From contig CAWDDG010000007.1 in the NCBI GenBank assembly GCA_963801065.1, positions 310,001 through 374,000 on the forward strand: DNA of 64,000 nucleotides. The letters are read 5' to 3'. This document shows positions 53,906 through 62,036 of the stretch, piece after piece. The notes beneath the pieces are model-generated. The model searched no databases and had not been told where the DNA came from. It saw nothing but the letters and a program-made list of their open reading frames with translations. This stretch comes from CAWDDG01 sp963801065 (lineage in GTDB: Bacteria; Actinomycetota; Actinomycetes; Jiangellales; Jiangellaceae). Numbering within the stretch: position 1 is the first letter of the stretch; every line of letters begins with the position of its first letter. A program made the position numbers and the translations under genes.

Positions 53906-53986
53906 CCTTCTGCTCACCGTCTCCAAGGGCATCGGTGAACGGCGTCAAGCGCTCCGCAGCGCGCCGGTCCCGTGGACCCTACCCCA

Positions 53987-54005
53987 TATGACTATGATGG
54001 TCATA
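53987..54005. promoter_or_regulatory. Inverted repeat operator candidate of the toxin-antitoxin pair
   Basis: TATGAC and GTCATA (53987-53992 and 54000-54005) flank the 7-base spacer TATGATG, which is AT-rich against the rest of the window and resembles a -10. An AGGAGG ribosome site follows, then ATG 54025. This fits an autoregulated antitoxin operator. Confidence 0.65.
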
Positions 54006-54024
54006 ATGGTCTTAGGAGGATCTC

Positions 54025-54291
54025 ATGACCGATCAGGCAACTGCGCGAGCGTGGAGCGTCGCGGAAGCGAAGGCTCGATTCAGCGAGCTGCTCGACCGCG
54101 TCGACAAGTCCGGACCGCAGGAAATCAGTCGCCGAGGGCAGACAGTTGCCGTCGTGGTGTCGCTCGACGAGTGGGAACGCAAGACTCGGCGAACGGGCAA
54201 CCTGGCGGAGTTCTTCGGTAGCTCACCGCTTCCCGGCTCTGGCCTTCGCGCCGAGCGAGGCGAGAATGGTCCACGCGAGATTGCGCTGTGA
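54025..54291 (+). CDS. Phd/YefM-type antitoxin
   Basis: The 88-residue protein has the Phd/YefM pattern: WSVAEAKARFSELLDRVDKS, then PQEISRRGQTVAVVVSLDEWER in the dimerising fold, and a C-terminal toxin-binding tail (NLAEFFGSSPLPGSGL). It should bind DNA at the operator upstream and neutralise the PIN toxin encoded next. It has a strong AGGAGG site. Its stop overlaps the toxin start by 4 bp. Confidence 0.9.
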   Translation: MTDQATARAWSVAEAKARFSELLDRVDKSGPQEISRRGQTVAVVVSLDEWERKTRRTGNLAEFFGSSPLPGSGLRAERGENGPREIAL

Positions 54292-54710
54292 CGTACTTAC
54301 TCGACACCAACGTCGTGTCTGAATGGGCCAGGCCGCAGCCCAACCCGGGAGTCGTTCGTTGGCTCGCTGACGTCGACGAGGACCGCGTCTACATCAGCGT
54401 TCTGACGTTCGGCGAACTGCGGCGCGGTGTCGACCGGCTGACGCCGGGCAGGCGGCGACACCGGTTGGACACCTGGCTGTCGGAGGAGCTTGCCGATCGA
54501 TTCGTGGATCGCGTGCTTCCAGTGGACCACGACGTGGCTGACGTCTGGGGACGGCTTCTGGCGCACAGTGAGTCAGCCGGACGTCCGGTCGGCGCCGTCG
54601 ACGGGCTGATCGCGGCGACCGCTGAACACCACGGCCTGGAGGTCGTGACGAGGAACGTCAGGGACTTCGAATCGACAGGAGTCAGGTTGCTCAATCCGTG
54701 GTCTGACTGA
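54288..54710 (+). CDS. PIN-domain toxin (VapC/FitB-like)
   Basis: The 140-residue protein has the acidic PIN residues in order: the Asp of LLDTNVVSEW at residue 6, the Glu of VLTFGELRRG near 45, the Asp of PVGAVDGLIAATAEHH near 105, and the Asp of VTRNVRDFESTGV near 125. Such toxins are Mg2+-dependent RNases, often acting on tRNA. It is coupled to the antitoxin gene (GTGA overlap). It ends 26 bp before the convergent rnd gene. Confidence 0.93.
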   Translation: MTYLLDTNVVSEWARPQPNPGVVRWLADVDEDRVYISVLTFGELRRGVDRLTPGRRRHRLDTWLSEELADRFVDRVLPVDHDVADVWGRLLAHSESAGRPVGAVDGLIAATAEHHGLEVVTRNVRDFESTGVRLLNPWSD

Positions 54711-54735
54711 CCATCCTGCTCCGTGATTGCGGCGT

Positions 54736-55962
54736 TCACGACGATGCGGCATCGGCGGTGGCGTCACTCTCGAAGGCCTGCGCGACTGCGGCAGCGGTGA
54801 GGCTGACCTGCCAGTCCCGGGCGCCTCGCTCCCGGAACACCGCAGCCACTGCTTGCTCGGTCGGCGGGTCGGGTGGCGTCCAGGCGGCGCGGCGCAGTGT
54901 CTCGGGCGACAGCAGGTTCTCGACCGGCAGGCCGTGCGCCTCGGCGATCTCGGCCACGACCGCCCGCGCGGCGGCCAGTCGCGCGGCAGCGGCCGGGTCT
55001 CGCGACGCCCATGAACGCGCCGGTGGGGGCCCGTCGTAGCGGGCCGCCAATGAGGGCAGGCCTCTGTCGGGCGTGCCCCGGGCCCGCTCGATCGCGCGCG
55101 ACCACCGGTCGGCCTCGCGGCGCTGCGCTCGTCCCCGGAAGACCGGAAGCGTGGCCAGCTCGGCGGACCCGGCCGGCATCGCGAGTGCGGCCTCGACGAT
55201 GGCGGCATCCGGAAGGACGCGGCCGGGCGAGAGATCACGGCGGCGCGCCAGCGTGTCGCGCTCCTGCCACAGCTCGCGCACGGCGGCGAGCCGACGCCGG
55301 TCCCGGATCCGGTGCAGCCCGGACGTCCGGCGCCACGGGTCGACGCGGGGCTCGGGCGGACGGGCCGCAACCAGCGCGCCGAACTCCTCGTGTGCCCAGT
55401 CGAGCTTGCCCGCGTCGCGGAGCTGGGCCTCGAGCGCATCGCGCAGCTCGATCAGCAGCTCGACGTCGAGCGCCGCATAGCGCAGCCACGGCTCGGGGAG
55501 CGGACGGGTCGACCAGTCCGCCGCCGAGTGGCCCTTCTCCAGGGCATATCCGAGGACGCTCTCGACCAGCGGGGCGAGCCCGACCCGCGGGTGGCCGAGC
55601 AGGCGTCCGGCGAGCTCGGTGTCGAACAGGTGGGAGGGCCGCATCCCAAGATCGGCCAGGCAGGGCAGGTCCTGGCTGGCCGCATGGAGCACCCACTCGA
55701 CGCCGGTCAGGGCGGCGCCGAGCGACGAGAGGTCCGGGCATCCGAGCGGGTCGATCAGCGCGGTCCCCGCGCCGGACCGCCGCAGCTGAACGAGATAGGC
55801 CCGGTGCCCGTACCGGTACCCGGACGCACGCTCGGCGTCGACCGCAACCGGGCCCTGCGCGGTCGCGAACGCCTCGACCGTGCTCGCGAGGGCCTCCGCG
55901 TCCGCGACGACCGGAGGGACGCCCTCTCGCGGCTCGAGGAGGGGGACTGGCGGTTCGGTCAC
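54736..55962 (-). CDS. rnd: Ribonuclease D
   Basis: The 408-residue 3'-5' exonuclease has the DEDD residues in VAVDAERASGYRYG near residue 40, the Asp near QDLPCLADLG and LFDTELAGRLLG near 112, and the Y-x-x-x-D of LRYAALDVELLIELRD near 165. An HRDC domain follows near 210-290 (RRLAAVRELWQERDTLARR). It trims structured RNAs such as tRNA precursors. GTG 55962 overlaps the DUF3000 stop by 4 bp, so it follows DUF3000 in one operon. Confidence 0.93.
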   Translation of the reverse strand: MTEPPVPLLEPREGVPPVVADAEALASTVEAFATAQGPVAVDAERASGYRYGHRAYLVQLRRSGAGTALIDPLGCPDLSSLGAALTGVEWVLHAASQDLPCLADLGMRPSHLFDTELAGRLLGHPRVGLAPLVESVLGYALEKGHSAADWSTRPLPEPWLRYAALDVELLIELRDALEAQLRDAGKLDWAHEEFGALVAARPPEPRVDPWRRTSGLHRIRDRRRLAAVRELWQERDTLARRRDLSPGRVLPDAAIVEAALAMPAGSAELATLPVFRGRAQRREADRWSRAIERARGTPDRGLPSLAARYDGPPPARSWASRDPAAAARLAAARAVVAEIAEAHGLPVENLLSPETLRRAAWTPPDPPTEQAVAAVFRERGARDWQVSLTAAAVAQAFESDATADAASS

Positions 55963-56549
55963 CGCGCCGTGCCACCTCGCGGTGGCGGGATCGCCACGAC
56001 ACCGGGCGGCAGCGGCGCCAGCCCGGCCGCCGTGGTCAGCACGTCGCCCCATGCCAGCGCGTGCGGCGCTAGATCGGCGTCGAGGGGGGTCCAGGAGGCC
56101 CGGATCTCGATCTCGGCCGTGGCCGGCTCCTGCGCCATCACGCCGAACGACTCCGAGCTCACCCTGGTGACCGTTCCGCTGGCCGCTGCGTACGGCGCCG
56201 CTCTGCCGACCAGCGCGTCGGTGAGCCACGTCCAGCCGACGCCGAGGAGCAGCGGGTCGGCCGCCATCTCGGGCTCCAGGGCGGCCCGGACGTAGATCAC
56301 GACACGGAACTCGCCGTGCCACGCCTCCTGCCCGACCGGGTCGTGCAGAAGAACCAGGCGCCCCGAGGCGGCATCTCCGGCGACATCGGCGGTCAGGGCG
56401 AACGCGTAGGGCGCCAGCCGCTTCGGAGCCGGTGTCTGCTCGACGACGACCTCCGGCCGCAGGCGCGCCGAGCGCAGCGTCTCGACCGCCAGGACGAACG
56501 CGGTGGGGGTGTCGGACTCGGTGGGGTCCGGGCCGTTGCTCCGTGCCAC
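55959..56549 (-). CDS. DUF3000 family protein
   Basis: The 196-residue actinobacterial protein has the conserved segments KRLAPYAFALTADV near residue 45 and LGVGWTWLTDALVG near 102. It also has EIEIRASWTPLDADLAPHAL near 145. No enzyme motif is seen. GTG 56549 is divergent from hemE over 63 bp. It is usually encoded beside rnd and hemE in actinobacteria, as here. Confidence 0.9.
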   Translation of the reverse strand: MARSNGPDPTESDTPTAFVLAVETLRSARLRPEVVVEQTPAPKRLAPYAFALTADVAGDAASGRLVLLHDPVGQEAWHGEFRVVIYVRAALEPEMAADPLLLGVGWTWLTDALVGRAAPYAAASGTVTRVSSESFGVMAQEPATAEIEIRASWTPLDADLAPHALAWGDVLTTAAGLAPLPPGVVAIPPPRGGTAR

Positions 56550-56612
56550 CCGGGCAGCGTAAGGCCGCGGGTGCTGGGGAGGGTGCAGGCGCGCCCGTGC
56601 GACGATCGGGCG

Positions 56613-57648
56613 GTGATCGACGACGCACCGTTCCTGAGTGCCTGCCGAGGGGAGCGCCCGGCCAGGCCGCCGGTGTGGTTCATGCGACAGGCCGGGCGGT
56701 CCTTGCCGGAGTACCGCAAGGTGCGCGAGGGCGTGCCGATGCTCGAGGCGTGCTCGCGCCCGGATCTGGTCGTCGAGATCACGCTGCAACCTGTACGCCG
56801 GTACGGCGTCGATGCCGCGATCCTCTTCTCCGACATCGTGGTTCCGCTCCGCGCCGTCGGGGTCGGTGTCGACATCAAGCCCGGTGTGGGGCCTGTCGTC
56901 GACCACCCGATCAACACGCGGGCCGACCTCGACGTGTTACGTCCGCTCGAACCGGGCGACCTGCCGAACGTCGACGAGGCCGTCCGTGCGCTGGCGGGCG
57001 AGTTGGGCGAGACACCCCTGATCGGTTTCGCCGGCGCCCCGTTCACGCTGGCGTCCTATCTGGTCGAGGGCGGCCCGTCCCGCACCCACGAGCGGACCAA
57101 GGCGTTGATGTACGGCGAGCCCGGCCTCTGGCACGACCTCCTCGCGCGGATCGCGGCGATCTCGGCCGCGTTCCTGCGGGTTCAGGTGCTCGCCGGGGCG
57201 CGCGCCGTGCAGCTCTTCGACTCGTGGGCGGGCGCGCTGTCAGCCGCTGACTACGAGACTTACGTGCTGCCGCACAGCGCTGCGGTCCTGGCGTCCGTGG
57301 CCGACCTGGACGTGCCGCGGATCCACTTCGGCGTCGGGACGTCCGAGCTGTCTCGGGTTGATGGGCGACGCCGGCGCGGACGTCGTGGGCGTCGACTGGC
57401 GGCTGCCGCTGGACGAGGCAGCCCGCCGGGTCCCGGGCAAGGTGTTGCAGGGCAACCTCGACCCGGCCGTCCTCGGTGCCGGCTGGCCGGTGGTCGAGCG
57501 GGAGGTCCACCGCGTGCTCGCCGAGGGCCGGGCCGCGCCCGCCCACGTGTTCAACCTGGGCCACGGAGTGCTGCCGTCGACCGATCCGGACGTGCTCGCC
57601 CGTGTGGTCGAGACCGTCCACGCCGAGCGCTTCGCAGCCGTGATCTGA
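56613..57648 (+). CDS. hemE: Uroporphyrinogen decarboxylase, one frameshift
   Basis: The product has the family motifs PVWFMRQAGRSLPEYRKVR near residue 20, AILFSDIVVPLRAVG near 68 (with the catalytic Asp), GFAGAPFTLASYLVEGG near 137 and LFDSWAGALS near 200. After HFGVGTSEL the frame breaks. Removing one T at 57350 gives GTSELLGLMGDAGADVVGVD and a 344-residue protein ending in the family's HVFNLGHGVLP segment. It decarboxylates uroporphyrinogen III to coproporphyrinogen III. The gene is normally single-copy and essential, so the extra base is likely an error. GTG 56613 is used. Confidence 0.9.
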
Positions 57649-57683
57649 CGCCCTCGCAGAACTCCGTTTGGCAGAGTGGACCG

Positions 57684-59132
57684 GTGAGCTCTGACCAGCG
57701 GCCACGCGACGTCGTCGTGATCGGGGGCGGGATCAGCGGTCTCGCGGCCGCGCACGCGCTGCGGCAGGCTGCTGGCCCGGCCGTGCGTATCACCGTCCTG
57801 GAGAAGGCTGCGGTCGTTGGCGGCCACCTACGGATCAGCGAGGTCGCCGGCGTCACGGTCGACGAGGGCGCCGAGTCGCTGCTCAACCGGCGACCCGAAG
57901 CCGTCGACCTGGTCCGCGAGGTGGGTCTCGGCGACGACCTCGTCCATCCGGCCGACGTCGGGGCCGGGTTGTGGAGCCGCGGCGAGATCGTCCCGCTGCC
58001 GGCCGGGACGGTCATGGGCGTGCCGGCGGATCCGGCCGCGCTCTCCGGTGTGCTCACCGCGTCGGAGATCGCCCGCGTCGAGGAGGACCGGACCAGGCCG
58101 GGGATGCCGCTGCACGGCGACGTCGCGATCGGCCGGTTCGTCGCCGACCGGATGGGCCGTGCAGTGGTCGACCGCCTGGTGGAACCACTGCTCGGCGGCG
58201 TCTACGCAGGTCGCGCGGACGAGCTGTCGCTTCGGGCGACGGTGCCGGCACTCGCCCAGGCGGCCGAGTCGCAGCGGTCACTGCTCGCCGCCGCCTCAAC
58301 GGCGGCACGCGGCGCGGACGCGGCGAGGGCCCCGCTCTTCGCGGGGATCCGCGGTGGTGTCGGACGGCTTCCCGCCGCGGTCGCGGCGGCCTCGGGCGCA
58401 CAGGTCCGCACCGGCGTGACCGTGCGCCGCCTCACACCCCACGTCGATCATGCAACTGATGCGCGACACGCCGCCCGTTGGCGGCTCGAGGTCGGCCCGG
58501 CTCCGCGCGCCGAGATCGTCGAGGCCGACGCCGTCGTGGTCGCCGTGCCGGCTCCGGCGGCGGCGAGGCTTTTGCGCGACGTCCTCCCGACCGCCGCAGC
58601 AGAGCTGGGCCGAGTCGAGTGCGCCAGCGTGGCCGTCGTGACCCTCGCTCTACCGAGGGCCGCGTTCCCGACGGTTCCCGAGTCGACGGGCTTCCTGGTT
58701 CCGCCGGTCGACGGCCGGACCGTCAAGGCCGTGACGTTCTCGTCGGTGAAGTGGCCCTGGCTTGGGACTGAGGCGGATGATCTCGTGCTGCTCCGGGCCT
58801 CGCTCGGCCGCCACCGCGACGAGGCCGAGCTCCAGCACGGCGACGACGAGCTCGTCCGCATTGTGCTGGCCGACCTCGCAGACGCGCTGGGCCTCGCCGG
58901 GCGGCCGGTCGACTCTCGGGTGAGCCGCTGGGGTGGTGCGCTGCCCCAGTACGCCGTCGGCCATGCCGACCGGATGGCCGGCGTCGTGGCCGCTGTCGAC
59001 GCCGTGCCTGGACTGGCCGTCTGCGGGGCCGCGTACGACGGGGTCGGCGTTGCCGCGTGCGTCGCCGGCGCACGCCGAGCGGCGACCAGGGTCCTCGACG
59101 GGCTGGGCGTCGTGCCAGTATCGAGCGCATGA
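57684..59132 (+). CDS. hemY: Coproporphyrinogen III oxidase (HemY/CgoX type)
   Basis: The 482-residue flavoprotein has VVVIGGGISGLAAAHALRQA near residue 10, VDEGAESLLNRRPEAVDLV near 54, and VEPLLGGVYAGRADELSLRA near 165. The C-terminal VCGAAYDGVGVAACVAGARR lies near 452. In actinobacteria and Firmicutes this oxygen-dependent enzyme makes coproporphyrin III from coproporphyrinogen III. GTG 57684 lies 36 bp after hemE, and its end overlaps the hemQ start (ATGA). Confidence 0.94.
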   Translation: MSSDQRPRDVVVIGGGISGLAAAHALRQAAGPAVRITVLEKAAVVGGHLRISEVAGVTVDEGAESLLNRRPEAVDLVREVGLGDDLVHPADVGAGLWSRGEIVPLPAGTVMGVPADPAALSGVLTASEIARVEEDRTRPGMPLHGDVAIGRFVADRMGRAVVDRLVEPLLGGVYAGRADELSLRATVPALAQAAESQRSLLAAASTAARGADAARAPLFAGIRGGVGRLPAAVAAASGAQVRTGVTVRRLTPHVDHATDARHAARWRLEVGPAPRAEIVEADAVVVAVPAPAAARLLRDVLPTAAAELGRVECASVAVVTLALPRAAFPTVPESTGFLVPPVDGRTVKAVTFSSVKWPWLGTEADDLVLLRASLGRHRDEAELQHGDDELVRIVLADLADALGLAGRPVDSRVSRWGGALPQYAVGHADRMAGVVAAVDAVPGLAVCGAAYDGVGVAACVAGARRAATRVLDGLGVVPVSSA

Positions 59133-59830
59133 GCGAGGCGCCGCGGGCCAGGGCTCGTGACCTCAACCAGGTGGTGCGCTACACCATGTGGTCGGTGTTC
59201 AGGCTGCGCGATGCGTTGGGCGACGCGGACCGCGCTCCGGTGGCGGCCGAGGTGACGGACCTGTTCGCCGAGCTGAGCGGCAAGGACGTCACCGTCCGCG
59301 GCACGTACGACCTCGCCGGCCTGCGTGCCGACGCCGACCTCATGGTCTGGTGGCACGCGCCCGGAGCCGACGACCTGCAGGAGGCCTACCACCGATTCCG
59401 CCGGACGGCGCTCGGTCGCAGGCTGGAGCCCGTGTGGTCGCAGGCCGCGCTGCACCGGCCGGCGGAGTTCAACAAGAGCCATGTGCCGGCGTTCCTGACC
59501 CAGGAGGAGCCCCGCGCCTACGTGTGCGTCTACCCGTTCGTGCGCTCGTACGAGTGGTACCTGCTCCCGGACGAGGAGCGCCGCGCCATGCTCGCCGAGC
59601 ACGGGATGATGGCCCGCGACTATCCCGACGTGCGGGCCAACACCGTGGCCTCGTTCGCGCTGGGCGACTACGAGTGGATGCTGGCCTTCGAGGCCGACGA
59701 GCTGCATCGCATCGTCGACCTGATGCGCCACCTGCGGGGCTCGGCGGCTCGCCGGCACGTCCGCGAGGAGGTGCCGTTCTACACCGGCCGCCGCAAGCCG
59801 GTCGAGGAGCTGGTCGCGGCCCTGCCGTGA
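59129..59830 (+). CDS. hemQ: Coproheme decarboxylase HemQ (chlorite dismutase-like)
   Basis: The 233-residue protein has the conserved start YTMWSVFRLRDALG near residue 18 and the core SHVPAFLTQEEPRAYVCVYPF near 120. The following SYEWYLLPDEERRAMLAEHG near 145 contains the axial-ligand His and a Tyr-rich active-site segment. HemQ decarboxylates iron-coproporphyrin to haem b, the last step of the coproporphyrin path. It is encoded in the hemE-hemY-hemQ run. Confidence 0.93.
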   Translation: MSEAPRARARDLNQVVRYTMWSVFRLRDALGDADRAPVAAEVTDLFAELSGKDVTVRGTYDLAGLRADADLMVWWHAPGADDLQEAYHRFRRTALGRRLEPVWSQAALHRPAEFNKSHVPAFLTQEEPRAYVCVYPFVRSYEWYLLPDEERRAMLAEHGMMARDYPDVRANTVASFALGDYEWMLAFEADELHRIVDLMRHLRGSAARRHVREEVPFYTGRRKPVEELVAALP

Positions 59831-59843
59831 GCGCGAGGAGTCA

Positions 59844-59913
59844 GCTTCGCTGACGAACTCGCTGAGGACGGACGTCCTCAGCGAGCTCTTGTCGTCGATT
59901 TCGTCAGCGAAGC
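59844..59913. terminator. Bulged long hairpin between convergent genes
   Basis: A perfect 14-bp outer pair (59844-59857 with 59900-59913) and a perfect 12-bp inner pair (59858-59869 with 59874-59885) enclose a 4-base loop, with a 14-base bulge on one side. It lies between hemQ and the convergent GNAT gene and probably terminates both. Confidence 0.7.
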
Positions 59914-59936
59914 AGGGGACTGTGGGATGCCGCCCC

Positions 59937-60389
59937 TCAGCGGCTGCCGCCCCGGCGCATGGGCACGTGCGGGATGCCGTCCTCGAGGTACTCGGGGCCG
60001 GTCACTGCGAAGCCGAGTCCGGCGTAGAAGTCGACCAGGTTCGACTGGGCGTCCAGAACGCACGACCGGTCGCCGATCCGCTCGAGCGCGGTGTGCATCA
60101 GTGCTCGTGCGAGACCCGCACCTCGTGCCGACCGCGCGACAGCTACCCGCCCGATCCGGGCGCCGCCGTCGTCCTCGGACAGGATCCGCAGGCAGGCGAC
60201 GGGTCGGTGGGCGTCGTCGGTGGTCCACAGGTGGACTGTCCCGGGTTCGACGTCGCGCCCGTCCAGCTCGGGGTAAGCACAATGCTGCTCGACAACGAAG
60301 ACGTCCACGCGCAGGCGCAGCAGTTCGTACAAGGTGTGTGAGTCGAGCTCGGCAAAGGTCGCGCCGTGAACCGTGACAGTCCTCGTCAT
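59937..60389 (-). CDS. GNAT-family acetyltransferase (ElaA-like)
   Basis: The 150-residue protein has ELLRLRVDVFVVEQHCAYPEL near residue 22, a segment typical of the ElaA group, then the acetyl-CoA loop RIGRVAVARSARGAGLARALM near 78-98 (R-x-x-G-x-G/A). YAGLGFAVTGPEYLEDGIPH lies near the end. The substrate is unknown. ATG 60389 is used. Confidence 0.9.
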   Translation of the reverse strand: MTRTVTVHGATFAELDSHTLYELLRLRVDVFVVEQHCAYPELDGRDVEPGTVHLWTTDDAHRPVACLRILSEDDGGARIGRVAVARSARGAGLARALMHTALERIGDRSCVLDAQSNLVDFYAGLGFAVTGPEYLEDGIPHVPMRRGGSR

Positions 60390-60624
60390 CCACCCATCAT
60401 CGCGGGCCGCCGGTCGGGTCGTGCCTTCGGTCAGCCGACGCAAGGATTCGTCGTGCCGAGCCTGGCCATCGCCCGGTAGACCTCGCCGGGATGCATGGGC
60501 GGCTCGGGCAACGGGTGGGCGCTCGGCGAGCTTGCCGGCGCTAGTCTCGGGCCCGGAATCTGAAGCCATCCTCCGGGATCCTTCCGGGTGGGCGCCTGGT
60601 CGTCGCGTGGACCACGGAGGAGAG

Positions 60625-60996
60625 ATGAACGAATTCCTGTGGGTGTTGCAGGTGCTGCTCGGCGCAGCCTTCGTGGCTGCCGGGTTGTTGCACGCCGGCC
60701 AGTCCAGGGAACGCCTGCTGGAGAGGCTGCCGTGGGTCGAGGACTTCTCGGCACCAGCGCTGAAGTTCATCGGAACGATGGAGATCGCCGGAGGGCTCGG
60801 CGTCGTCCTACCCGCCGCCACCGACATCGCTCCGATCCTGACTCCGATCGCTGCCACCGGGCTCGTCCTCCTCATGCTCGGCGCGATCCTCACGCACGTC
60901 CGGCGGCGTGAGCCCGCCGGTGTCGCCATCACGAGCGTCCTGTTCGTGCTGGCCGCGGTCGTGGCCTGGGGGCGCTTCGGCCCCTATTCGTTCTGA
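60625..60996 (+). CDS. DoxX-like four-helix membrane protein
   Basis: The 123-residue protein has four helices (about residues 4-24, 48-66, 70-90 and 98-118) and the DoxX-like EIAGGLGVVLPAATDIAPIL. A strong GGAGGAGAG site precedes ATG 60625. DoxX proteins work in membrane redox or sulfur/oxidative stress contexts. msrB follows on the other strand, and a second DoxX gene lies at 61599. Confidence 0.83.
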   Translation: MNEFLWVLQVLLGAAFVAAGLLHAGQSRERLLERLPWVEDFSAPALKFIGTMEIAGGLGVVLPAATDIAPILTPIAATGLVLLMLGAILTHVRRREPAGVAITSVLFVLAAVVAWGRFGPYSF

Positions 60997-61027
60997 GCTG
61001 AAGCCGCCGGCGCCGGGGAGCTGACGG

Positions 61028-61468
61028 CTACGACCCGATGCCGCCGCGAGCCTCGTCGGCCGGAGCCCGGTCAGTGCGCTGCAACGCGATGCCGTTGATG
61101 CAGTAGCGCAGGTCGGTCGGTGTGCCGTACCCCTCACCGGAGAACACGTGGCCGAGGTGCGAGCCGCACCGGGCGCAACGGACCTCGGTGCGCGTCGTCC
61201 CGAGCGACCTGTCCTCGATGTACTCGACCCGGTCCTCGGCGAGCGGCGCGTAGAACGACGGCCAGCCGCAGTGTGAGTCGAACTTCGTCTCGCTGCGGAA
61301 GAGCTCCGCGCCGCACGCCCGACACGAGTACGCGTAAGGCCGGTCGTCGGGCGCCTCGAGCGGACTGGACCCCGGGCGCTCGGTGCCGGCCTCCCGCAGC
61401 ACGTGGTACTCGGCGGGCGAGAGCTCGGCCCGCCACTCGTCGTCGGTTTTCTGCACGTCATAGGTCAC
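61028..61468 (-). CDS. msrB: Peptide-methionine (R)-S-oxide reductase
   Basis: The 146-residue enzyme has the zinc-binding pairs CRAC near residue 50 and CARC near 99, FDSHCGWPSFYAPL near 68, GSHLGHVF near 105, and the catalytic Cys in LRYCINGIAL near 125. It reduces methionine-(R)-sulfoxide in proteins. GTG 61468 fits the family start; an ATG at 61534 would add 22 residues. It is divergent from the second DoxX gene. Confidence 0.96.
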   Translation of the reverse strand: MTYDVQKTDDEWRAELSPAEYHVLREAGTERPGSSPLEAPDDRPYAYSCRACGAELFRSETKFDSHCGWPSFYAPLAEDRVEYIEDRSLGTTRTEVRCARCGSHLGHVFSGEGYGTPTDLRYCINGIALQRTDRAPADEARGGIGS

Positions 61469-61598
61469 AGACCCGACCGTACAACGGCGATTGGCATGGA
61501 TACCGGCCCAGATTGGGTATCGACGCGACACCATGATCGCTATATGTTTGCCGTGTCAACCTTCGGCAAGATCATCGGGTGGTTACCCGGGAGGCGTC

Positions 61599-62015
61599 AT
61601 GGACGTTGTGTTCCTCGTCGGTCGGATCCTGTTCTCCTTGCTCTTCCTCAACAGCGCCGTCGGTCATCTCACGCAGACGGACGCCATGGCGGGCTACGCC
61701 GAGAGCCGGGGGGTCAGGCCCGCCCGGCCGGCGGTCCTCCTGAGCGGCGTGCAGATCCTAGTTGGCGGGTTGCTCGTTCTGCTCGGGATCTGGATCGATC
61801 TCGGCGCGATCCTGCTGGCGCTGTTCACGTTCTCGGCAGCCGTCCTCATGCACGGTTTCTGGCGCGAGAAGGAGCCCATGGCCCGCCAGACCGAGATGGT
61901 CCAGTTCTTGAAGGATATCGCGCTGTGTGGCGCATCCCTGATCCTGCTGTACCTCGCGTGGGAGCTGGAAGGCGACATGGGACTCACGATCACCGACCCG
62001 CTGTTCGGCGTCTGA
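61599..62015 (+). CDS. DoxX family membrane protein
   Basis: The 138-residue protein has four helices and the DoxX-type pattern LVGRILFSLLFLNSAVGHL near residue 5 and ALLFLASAVL-like segments (LFTFSAAVLMHGFW) near 80. GGGAGGCGTC precedes ATG 61599; an upstream in-frame ATG at 61491 would add 36 residues rich in Cys/Pro that do not fit the family. It is the second DoxX near msrB, supporting a redox-stress theme. Confidence 0.88.
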   Translation: MDVVFLVGRILFSLLFLNSAVGHLTQTDAMAGYAESRGVRPARPAVLLSGVQILVGGLLVLLGIWIDLGAILLALFTFSAAVLMHGFWREKEPMARQTEMVQFLKDIALCGASLILLYLAWELEGDMGLTITDPLFGV

Positions 62016-62036
62016 CCGTCCGCCCGACCCGTTAAC

